Of a stretch of 21,381 nt of DNA, positions 16,429 through 21,381 are shown one piece after another (position 1 is the first letter of the stretch; each line of letters starts with the position of its first letter). The stretch is from Baffinella frigidus (Eukaryota > Cryptophyceae > Cryptomonadales > Baffinellaceae), in the NCBI GenBank assembly GCA_026770585.1, contig MU646457.1, positions 23,247 through 44,627 of the forward strand. Reading direction: 5' to 3'. The notes below the pieces were generated by a model. The model had not been told where the DNA came from, did not search any database, and worked only from the letters and a program-made list of their open reading frames with translations. The position numbers and the translations under genes are program-made.

Positions 16429-16441
16429 CCCAAGGCCTATC

Positions 16442-16583
16442 TCACATGAAAACGGTTTTAATTTAAAAACCTTAGGAATCAATGAAAATTACTACACGAA
16501 TGCTTTAATTTTACTAATAACGATCATGCTGTGTAGTAAATTTCATTGCCCAGAAGTTTTCAATTTAAACCGTTTTCATATGA
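16442..16583. mobile_element. Foldback MITE family C, copy 5 (142 bp, TSD TATC)
   Basis: TCACATGAAAACGGTTTT..AAACCGTTTTCATATGA; TATC at 16438-16441 and 16584-16587. Full signature loop. Confidence 0.93.
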
Positions 16584-16587
16584 TATC

Positions 16588-16697
16588 TCTGCCTGCGTGA
16601 AACTGGGCTCGCCATAAAATGATTTTAATTGCCCCTTTGTACTGGAGTTTCCGCTCTAAATGTGTTTTATGGCGAGCCCAGTTTTACGCAGGCAGAG
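16588..16697. mobile_element. Foldback element family H, copy 2 (110 bp)
   Basis: CTCTGCCTGCGTGAAACTGG, GCTCGCCATAAAA and the inverse TTTTATGGCGAGCCCAGTTT, TACGCAGGCAGAG. It abuts the right target duplication of the preceding family C element. Confidence 0.85.
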
Positions 16698-16795
16698 CCA
16701 GGTGGCCTCACAACCTGTTCAACCAAACCGACGCGTTCTCCTGCTGCTCGCGTAGGGGCCTGACACATAAACCCTAAACGCTCAATTCTAACCAT

Positions 16796-16957
16796 ACAGC
16801 GGACTACCAACTGGTTTCGCGAATAACATATACATGGATATGCCATATGTCCCCACGGTAGGAAACCCGTAGGGACATGGGGTTGTCCTACAGATATCGT
16901 AACCGAAATTCGGTGGCTCATCCATGAGAGATCCATTCAGATCCCGCTGTGTGGCTC
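16796..16957. mobile_element. Family N unit, copy 2
   Basis: CCATACAGCGGACTACCAAC..CAGATCCCGCTGTGTGG. The interior CCCACGGTAGGAAACCCGTA, ACAGATATCGTAACCGA matches 4790-4850 in order. Confidence 0.65.
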
Positions 16958-17040
16958 GTAAACCGCACACCGTAACCACCAGCCACCCGAAGTGATTCAG
17001 ATCGTTCCCCCCCCCGCCAAGCAACAAAGGCTCAGCCTTG

Positions 17041-17127
17041 GTCGCTGGTGAAATTTACTACAGGTAGCCAGATCGATCTGGTAAAACTTCTGGAGGGTTT
17101 CTACTGAACCGCTGGTGGAAACCGCAG
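17041..17127. mobile_element. Possible decayed CTGCGG-type element ending at a splice acceptor
   Basis: Contains GTGAAATTTACTACAGG and ends GGAAACCGCAG, the acceptor of the first UBC exon found. The left terminus is not recognisable. Compare 9033-9167, where the same module and the same CCGCAG end form an acceptor. Confidence 0.4.
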
Positions 17128-17180
17128 GGGAAGCCCAGCTCGACGGCGCTCAAGAGGATCACGATGGAGATCTCTGACAT
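17128..17180 (+). CDS. UBE2J-like exon 1 found (helix 1)
   Basis: CCGCAG|GGG acceptor; reads GKPSSTALKRITMEISD plus AT; donor AT|GTAAACCC. AxKRxxxE matches the N-terminal helix of UBE2J (SPAVKRLMKEAAEL). The opposite strand has an ORF starting Met at 17180, which is a shadow. Confidence 0.8.
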
Positions 17181-19723
17181 GTAAACCCGTAGACCCTGAA
17201 TCCTGAACCATAAACCCTGAACCCAAGACCCTAAACCCTAAACCCTACACCCTAAACCCTAAACCCTACACCCTGAACCCTACACCCTAAACCCTGAACC
17301 CCAAACCCTAAATCCTGAACCAGGGAGCGGGAACCCTCGCTCTTCTTCCGCGCCCAGCCACTCGAGGTAAACCCTAAACCCTAAACCCTAACCCCCAGAC
17401 CCCATTTAGGGTTCATGGGTTAGGGTTTAAGTCAAGGTTGAAGGTTTGGGGTTTGGGGTTTTCTTTATCGTAGTTAGGGTTCAGGGTTTAGGTTGAGGGT
17501 TTAGGTTTAGGGTTTGGGGATTGGATCTCAAACATGAAGCGCGACCCCTTGCTCTTGTTCCGCTCAAGGTAAACTACTGAACCTCCAGAGCCTGCCCTTC
17601 GATTCGAGAAAAGGCCTTGGCAGGGCTTCAACCGCTCAAATTCCAACTTTGGACGCAAATTTGTTGGGGGGGGGGGGGTGACTTTTACCCTGTATACAAC
17701 CAGTTTGAGCACTCTTCAGCCGGAAACCGAATCGCAGGTTCAGGAGGTTCAGTAGAAACCCTCCACGCTCTGCCTCGCCTCAGCACCCTCGATCCCTCTG
17801 ACCCCTGACCCCTAACCCCTAACCCCTGAACCCCTAACCCCTAACCCCTGAACCCCAAACCCCAGACCCCAACCCCTAACCCCTAAACACCAAACCCTAA
17901 ACCCGAAACCCTAACCTCCAACCCCTAACCCCCAAACCCCAAACCCTAAACCCTACCTAACCTCTAACCCCTCACCCCCAAACCCCAAAACCCAACCCCC
18001 AAACCCTTAGCCCCAAACCCGAAAGCAGGGCGACATCCTCGACTGGCAATTCGTGCTCCTCGGCGCTGAGGACTCGCCTTTCGCCAAAGGTTTAGGGTTT
18101 AGGGTTGAGAGTTTGAAGTCCCTGTGTTTCGGGTTTTAGCAGTCGAGGGGGTTTAGGTTTTAGGAGGCGTGAGGCGTTTGGGGCTAGGATTCAGGGCGCC
18201 GAGAACTCCCCTTTCGCCAACGGTCCATGGTGCAGGGGTTGGGGGTTTAAGGTGCAGGGTTTAGGGTTTCTGGTTTTAGCAGTCTAGGGGTTAAGCGGCA
18301 GGCGTTTGGGGCTAGGGTTCAGGGCACCGAGAACCCCCCTTCCGCCAACGGTTGGGTTCAGGGTTGAGGGTTTCAGGTTTCAGCAGTCACAGGCACTAGA
18401 TGAGCAGACCCCCCCTTCGCCTAAGGTCCAGTGCGGGGATGGCGTTAGGATTTAGGGTTTGGAGTTCTGTGTTGAGTGTTTATGGTTTCATAGGGTGGAG
18501 AGGTCAGAGTCACTAGCTTAGCGCGCCCTCTCACCAGATCCCGCGAAATGCTTTATCCTTCCACCGACCCTCACATTTTGTTCAAATCGTCCAAAATGGC
18601 TCCAAAAAATCCCTTGAAGGCCGTCGGATTCCGACGGCCTCCAAGGGGATTTGGTGTTTTTGACTTTTTCGATTTGCCCAAGTTGTGAGGGTTGGTGGTT
18701 GGTGGTTGGGAACGTATGGTGCCAATGTCGGGCCTCTCCGTGGAAGGGAAGACATTGCCTCCTGCCCTGCACTCGACCACCGATTTAGGCTTGAGGGTTC
18801 AGGGTTCAGGGTTCAGGGTTCAGGGTTCAGGATACCGAAACCCCAAACCCCAAACCCTAACGCAAGGCTCTACCACGGGCAGATCCTCCTGGACGGCTTG
18901 AAACCCTCAAAACCAAACCCCAACCTCAAAACCCCCAACCCCCAACCCCCAACCCTAAACCCCAAACCCCAAACCCCAAACCCCAAACCCCAAACCCCAA
19001 ACCCCAAACCCCAGACCCTAATGCCTCACAGGGCTGTACCACGGGCGTATCCAGCTGGACAGCGATTACCCGATGAAGCCTCCCCGCATCCTCTTCCTCA
19101 CCGAGTCGGGGTAACTCCTAACCCTAACCCCTAAAGTCCCAAACCGCCAATAATCTTTTATCTAAACCTTGGACGGGAAAGGCGAGGTTTGCCCTGAAAC
19201 CCGAACCTGAACCACCAACCCTCACGGCTTGGGCAAATCGACGATTTTCGATTTCCCGATTTCAAGGGGAATTGGAGCCGTTGAAGTCGGATTCCGACTT
19301 GAACTCCCTTGAAATCTCAAATCGAAAATCGTCGATTTGCCCAAGGCGTGAGGGTTGGTGGAAGGAAGCCTCCCCGCATCCTCTTCCTCACCGAGTCGGG
19401 GTAACTCCTAACCCCTAAACCCTTAAACCCTACATTTTACCCTTGACTGACTTTTTACCCAAACTTTAAACCCTAAACCCCAAAGCCTGGACCCTAAACC
19501 TTAAACCATAAACCCTAAAACCTAAACCCTCAACCCCACACCCCAAACCCCAAACCCTAAACCCGGAACCCCAAACCCCAAACCTTAACCCCCAAACCCG
19601 AAACCCGAAACCCTGAACCAGGCGGTTCGAAGTGAACGTGCCCGTCTGCCTCTCCATCACCTCCCACCACGCCGAGTGCTGGCAGGTCCTCTCCCCTCTC
19701 CCCTCTCCCCTCAACCCTCTCCC

Positions 19724-19755
<32 letters not shown>

Positions 19756-19779
19756 ACCCCCAACCCTCAACCCTCCAAC

Positions 19780-19817
<38 letters not shown>

Positions 19818-20710
19818 CAACCTCAACCCCCAACCCTCAACCCTCAAACCTCAACCCTATTCCCTCAAACCTCAACCCTATGCCCTCAACCCTCAACCGT
19901 AACAACCCTAAACCCCAACGCCCGACCCAAACCCTGAACCCCAAACCGGTGAGTGGTTTTCGAAGAAGGCTCCAGGTACTCTAGCTCTCCACACGAGGCT
20001 ATCCATTCGAACAGAATAAAAGAACATTTTCAAATTTGTGGGGAAATAATCACGTTTCCGTACGGATGTCCGTACGGAAACGTGATCAAATGCTGACTTT
20101 TGGCGTTCTTCCTGGGCAATAATCCAATAGTTAACTTATGAATCTGTTCGCATGGATAGCCTCGTGTGGCTGTCTCAGTCTATTTGGTCTCACTAATTTG
20201 GCGAGACGAGGCGCGTTTCCGCTGCAAAGTTGACGGATTTGCACCACACACCCAGCATGTCAACTTCAGAACAGTCAGTCAGCCAACCCGACTGACGCAG
20301 AGCTACCACGCAAGAGTGTAGACTTGACTGGCTTACAGGAGCAATAGTCAGATCTGACTATTTTTCAAGTTCATAAGTGGACATTCTCCCCAGAGAAAAA
20401 TCGAAATTTCGGAAAGTTGGTACAAATTCCGTGTGAACTGACTTGTTTTCCCAGGTCAGCCCTACACTCTTGCGTGGTGGGTTTTACCACCGCGCCCCGC
20501 GCCCCTCATGTCGTGCCCCTGACAGGAAACCCAAACCCTAAACCCAAACCCCAAACCCCAAACCCCAAACCCCAAACCCCGAACCCTAAACCCTGACCCC
20601 AAAGCCTGAAGCAGCCGACGTGGGACATCCGCACGGCGCTGACAGCGATTCGATCCTTCATGGAGACGCCTGCGGGGGGTGCCATCGGGGCCCTCGACGA
20701 CTCCGACCAG
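17128..20710 (+). CDS. UBE2J/UBC6-type ubiquitin-conjugating enzyme E2 gene, 5' part
   Basis: Gene-level entry; six exons follow. All six join in matching splice phase into about 132 residues of an E2 core typical of UBE2J1/UBE2J2/Ubc6: ALKRI..EI, REPSLFFRAQPLE, DILDWQFVLLGAEDSPFAKG, LYHGRIQLDSDYPMKPP, RILFLTESGRFEVN, VCLSITSHH, CWQPTWDIRTAL, GAIGALDDSDQ. The active-site Cys is the VCLSI cysteine (codon 19647-19649). As in this E2 class there is no HPN triad before it. Family members attach ubiquitin to ERAD substrates and are anchored in the ER by a C-terminal TM segment; that part lies beyond the window. The true N-terminal Met lies upstream of 17128 and was not found. Sense-strand CCCTAAA-type repeats fill most introns, and several introns contain decayed copies of the adjacent exon. 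Confidence 0.9.
17181..17323. repeat. CCCTAAA-type array filling intron 1
   Basis: The 143-nt intron is made almost entirely of CCCTAAA/CCCTGAA/CCCTACA heptamers, starting with donor GTAAACCCG and ending CCTGAACCAG. Confidence 0.93.
17324..17366 (+). CDS. UBE2J-like exon 2 (REPSLFFRAQPLE)
   Basis: The G completes AT|G (Met), then EREPSLFFRAQPLE; donor GAG|GTAAAC, phase 0. Matches the DPTDHYHAQPLED stretch of UBE2J1. A decayed copy is at 17535-17568. Confidence 0.9.
17367..17534. repeat. Telomere-like repeats switching orientation
   Basis: CCCTAAA units to about 17400, then GGGTTTA/GGGTTTG units from about 17405 to 17520. An orientation switch within one intron. Confidence 0.85.
17535..17568 (+). 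pseudogene. Decayed duplicate of UBE2J-like exon 2
   Basis: GAAGCGCGACCCC..CTCTTGTTCCGC..CTCAAG|GTAAAC mirrors GGAGCGGGAACCC..CTCTTCTTCCGC..CTCGAG|GTAAAC of exon 2, with about nine bases deleted before the donor. Reads KRDPLLLFRS in frame. Confidence 0.75.
17795..18026. repeat. CCCTAAC/CCCCAAA array before exon 3
   Basis: About 30 units of CCCCTAA, CCCTGAA, CCCCAAA, CCCTAAA, ending CCCGAAAGCAG at the exon 3 acceptor. The 17570-17790 stretch before it holds only a G run (17664-17675) and no recognised feature. Confidence 0.93.
18029..18089 (+). CDS. UBE2J-like exon 3 (E2 strand 1-2)
   Basis: CAG|GGC acceptor; reads GDILDWQFVLLGAEDSPFAK plus G; donor AAAG|GTTTAGGG. Matches NLFEWHFTVRGPPDSDFDGG of UBE2J1. 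Confidence 0.92.
18120..18430 (+). pseudogene. Tandem decayed copies of the 3' end of exon 3
   Basis: Three modules follow the exon. The first two hold GGC(G/A)CCGAGAAC(T/C)C.C and T(T/C)CGCCAACGGT (18194-18222 and 18322-18350), the third AGACCCCCCCTTCGCC and TAAGGT (18406-18428). They correspond to GGCGCTGAGGACTCGCCTTT plus CGCCAAAG|GT of exon 3. Each is linked to a conserved intron segment GTTTC.GGTTT(T)(A/C)AGCAGTC (near 18125, 18267, 18370). Spacing is about 140 and 105 bp. Reading GAENSPFANG and GTENPPSANG, they have decayed progressively. Confidence 0.8.
18561..18698. mobile_element. Foldback MITE family R, copy 2 (138 bp, TSD TT)
   Basis: CCACCGACCCTCACA..TGTGAGGGTTGGTGG; TT at 18559-18560 and 18699-18700. 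Central GGCCGTCGGATTCCGACGGCC palindrome. Confidence 0.92.
18787..19020. repeat. GGGTTCA tract, then CCCCAAA array
   Basis: GGGTTCA heptamers (18797-18830), then CCCCAAA/CCCTAAC units, with a run of near-identical CCCCAAA from 18959 to 19012. A decayed exon copy interrupts it at 18866-18897. Confidence 0.9.
18866..18897 (+). pseudogene. Decayed copy of the 5' half of UBE2J-like exon 4
   Basis: AAGGCTCTACCACGGGCAGA and CCTGGACGGCTTGAAACC resemble the start of exon 4 (GGGCTGTACCACGGGCGTAT). Reads LYHGQILLDGLKP against LYHGRIQLDSDYP. It is followed directly by CCCTCAAAACC repeat, with no donor. Confidence 0.75.
19032..19110 (+). CDS. UBE2J-like exon 4 (YPMKPPRILFLTESG)
   Basis: CACAG|GG acceptor; reads LYHGRIQLDSDYPMKPP, then RILFLTES; donor GG|GTAACT. 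Matches YHGRIVLPPEYPMKPPSIILLTANG of UBE2J1 closely. Phase 1 in, 2 out. Confidence 0.95.
19212..19361. mobile_element. Foldback MITE family R, copy 1 (150 bp, TSD AA)
   Basis: CCACCAACCCTCACGGCTTG..CAAGGCGTGAGGGTTGGTGG, arms near perfect to the centre (GTTGAAGTCGGATTCCGACT). AA at 19210-19211 and 19362-19363. Confidence 0.93.
19367..19415 (+). pseudogene. Exact 49-bp duplicate of the 3' end of exon 4 and its donor
   Basis: From AAGCCTCCCCGCATCCTCTT through ACCGAGTCGG|GGTAACTCC to TAACCC, identical base for base to 19076-19124. It carries a working-looking donor but no acceptor of its own. The identity indicates a recent copy, in contrast to the decayed exon 3 copies. Confidence 0.92.
19416..19621. 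repeat. CCCTAAA/CCCCAAA array before exon 5
   Basis: About 25 heptamers ending CCCTGAACCAG, which is the exon 5 acceptor. Confidence 0.92.
19622..19685 (+). CDS. UBE2J-like exon 5 with the active-site Cys
   Basis: The G completes GG|G (Gly), then RFEVNVPVCLSITSHHAECW plus Q; donor CAG|GTCCTC, phase 0. Matches GRFEVGKKICLSISGHHPETWQ of UBE2J1. The catalytic Cys codon is 19647-19649. Confidence 0.95.
19686..19950. repeat. CCCTCAA heptamer array
   Basis: Starts CCCCTCTC, then about 30 CCCTCAA units with CCTCCAA and CCCTATT variants, a third locally homogenised heptamer type. It begins at the donor of exon 5. Confidence 0.93.
19980..20306. mobile_element. Family E element split by a family F insertion
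   Basis: TCTAGCTCT (19980-19988) and CTGTCTCAGTCTATTTGG (from 20170) rejoin to the standard CTAGCTCTGTCTCAGTC terminus if 19989-20169 and one CT are removed. The right end is ACGCAGAGCTA at 20305. This gives an independent check on the family F insertion site. Confidence 0.9.
19989..20169. mobile_element. Foldback MITE family F, copy 1 (181 bp, TSD CT)
   Basis: CCACACGAGGCTATCCATTC..ATGGATAGCCTCGTGTGG; CT at 19987-19988 and 20170-20171. Central GTTTCCGTACGGA..TCCGTACGGAAAC stem. Inserted inside a family E element. Confidence 0.95.
20306..20477. mobile_element. Foldback MITE, CCACGCAAGAGTGTAG termini (172 bp)
   Basis: CCACGCAAGAGTGTAG..CTACACTCTTGCGTGG, 16-bp perfect ends; inner GTCAGATCTGACTA hairpin. 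It sits exactly at the right end of the family E element. Flanks TA and TG do not match fully. Confidence 0.88.
20525..20614. repeat. CCCCAAA array before exon 6
   Basis: About eleven heptamers ending GCCTGAAGCAG at the exon 6 acceptor. Confidence 0.9.
20615..20710 (+). CDS. UBE2J-like exon 6 (PTWDIRTAL..GAIGALDDSDQ)
   Basis: GAAGCAG|CCG acceptor; 32 codons beginning PTWDIRTALTAIRSFMETP and ending GGAIGALDDSDQ; donor CAG|GTCTGT, phase 0. Matches PSWSIRTALLAIIGFMPTKG and EGAIGSLDYTPEE of UBE2J1. A duplicate lies at 20854-21131. Confidence 0.95.
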
Positions 20711-20754
20711 GTCTGTTCTTCGGATTTCGGGTCTGACGCTCTAGGTCTCGCACT

Positions 20755-20850
20755 GTGTCGGGGTTCGGGGTTGGGGGGTTGGGGGTTGGGGGCTGACGCT
20801 CTGGGGTATGGGTGTCACGGTTGAGGGTGTAGGGTTTAGGGGGTTAGGGG
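20755..20850. repeat. GGGGTTG/GGGTTTA tract between exon 6 and its duplicate
   Basis: GGGGTTGGGG units, then GGGTGTAGGGTTTAGGGG. CTGACGCTCT occurs twice (about 20732 and 20792). Confidence 0.8.
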
Positions 20851-20893
20851 CTAGTGGCGCTGATAGCGATCCAGTCCTTGATGGAGACGCCTG

Positions 20894-20939
20894 TCCGGCC
20901 TAGCTAGGACTATCGAGAGTAATAATGAAAGAAGAACAA
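20894..20939 (+). mobile_element. 46-bp insertion with A-rich tail and 11-bp direct repeat
   Basis: TCCGGCCTAGCTAGGAC, TATCGAGAGTAATAATGAAA, GAAGAACAA, bounded by GGAGACGCCTG at 20883-20893 and 20940-20950. The sequence matches TAGGACCTGTATCGAGAGTA and AATAAAGAAGAAG in the family M composite. An 11-bp duplication plus an A-rich 3' end is what a short, 5'-truncated retroposed element leaves. Confidence 0.75.
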
Positions 20940-20964
20940 GGAGACGCCTGCGGGGGGTGCCATC

Positions 20965-21105
20965 CCACTAGCCCTCGGAGGTGGCTCACATAGTGCTCTG
21001 GAACATTTTCGATTTACCTTGGCATCGGGGTCGGATCCGACCCCAATCAAGGTAAATTCGAAGACCTTCCAGGGCACTATTTGAGCCACTTGGGATGGCT
21101 GGTGG
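20965..21105. mobile_element. Foldback MITE family Q, copy 2 (141 bp, TSD TC), in a duplicated exon
   Basis: CCACTAGCCCTCGGAGGTGG..CCACTTGGGATGGCTGGTGG; TC at 20963-20964 and 21106-21107. Because the intact exon 6 gives the pre-insertion sequence (GCCATCGG.GCC), the 2-bp duplication is read directly and not guessed. Confidence 0.95.
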
Positions 21106-21139
21106 TCGGCGCCCTCGACGATTCTGACCAGGTCCCCCT

Positions 21140-21381
21140 GCACCCTAAAACCTAAAACGTACAACCCCTAAACCCCCCACCCTCCACCCTCCACCCTCCA
21201 CCCTCCACCCTGAACCCTAAACCGTATACCCTGAACCCTGAACCCTAAACCCTAAACCCTAACCCTAAACACTAAACACTGAACACTAAACCCTAAACCC
21301 TACACTCCCTAAACCCTAAACCATAAACCCTAAACCCTACACTCCCTAAACCCTAAACCATAAACCCTAAACCCTACACTC
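21140..21381. repeat. CCCTAAA/CACCCTC array to the window edge
   Basis: CACCCTC units (21175-21210), then CCCTGAA/CCCTAAA/CACTAAA heptamers. A 37-bp higher-order unit (CCCTACACTCCCTAAACCCT plus AAACCATAAACCCTAAA) repeats at the very end and runs out of the window. Confidence 0.92.

Larger units (their letters stand above)
20854..21131 (+). pseudogene. Duplicate of UBE2J-like exon 6, split by two insertions
   Basis: Segments 20854-20893, 20940-20964 and 21106-21131 together cover most of exon 6, ending at a donor-like CAG|GTCCCC. The pieces stay in one frame apart from the inserts (VALIAIQSLMETP, GGAI, GALDDSDQ). No acceptor of the usual CCTGAANCAG form precedes it. Whether it was ever an alternative exon cannot be told; the two insertions make it unusable now. 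Confidence 0.9.

Noticed and set aside
17110-17180. Minus-strand start exon reading MSEISIVILLSAVELGFPCG
   Set aside because: Shadow of UBE2J-like exon 1, whose plus-strand frame joins in phase to five further exons.
18685-19984. Open frames rich in NPKPQT / NPQPSTL
   Set aside because: Produced by CCCCAAA and CCCTCAA arrays; they only clip real exons in part.
21140-21381. True chromosome end (telomere)
   Set aside because: Repeats are degenerate, occur in both orientations, and lie in introns throughout the window; the array at the edge is like the others.

Overview
This window is eukaryotic nuclear DNA from a protist or alga that I cannot name from sequence alone. The evidence is two split genes with short exons (34-96 nt) and GT-AG introns, abundant plant-type telomere-like heptamers (CCCTAAA/TTTAGGG variants) inside introns, and dense short inverted-repeat transposons. 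There is no operon structure and no bacterial gene. TTTAGGG-type repeats fit green algae, dinoflagellates, chromerids or cryptophytes, but this is weak evidence.

Layout. 1-790: two minisatellites (23-bp and 21-bp units). 865-1061: a foldback element, then a short plus-strand exon that may belong to an alpha/beta-hydrolase of dienelactone-hydrolase type. 1595-15179: a minus-strand gene of about 13.6 kb whose spliced exons read as a KDEL-receptor (ERD2)-like seven-TM protein. I find thirteen exon pieces, nearly all in matching splice phase; the first piece is doubtful and at least one exon between 1647 and 7524 was not found. 15180-17127: the region between the two genes, which run divergently. 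17128 to the window edge: a plus-strand gene for a UBE2J/UBC6-type ubiquitin-conjugating enzyme, with six in-phase exons up to 20710, continuing beyond the window. Both products belong to the early secretory pathway (retrieval of ER residents; ER-membrane ubiquitination in ERAD).

Three layers of structure fill the introns. (1) Degenerate CCCTAAA-type arrays, mostly C-rich on the sense strand of both genes, which run into many of the splice sites. (2) More than 30 foldback elements of about 110-210 bp, in at least two groups: termini T(C/A)AT...ATGA with 4-bp target duplications (eight of eight measured copies), and termini CCAC...GTGG with 2-bp duplications (seven of thirteen). Several are nested, and several sit within a few bases of an exon. 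(3) Partial, decayed duplicates of the neighbouring exon, with splice site and flanking repeat, in at least four introns of the UBC gene and one of the ERD2-like gene. One duplicate exon is itself split by two later insertions.

I saw no transposase, reverse transcriptase, rRNA, tRNA or CRISPR array. All small elements look non-autonomous.
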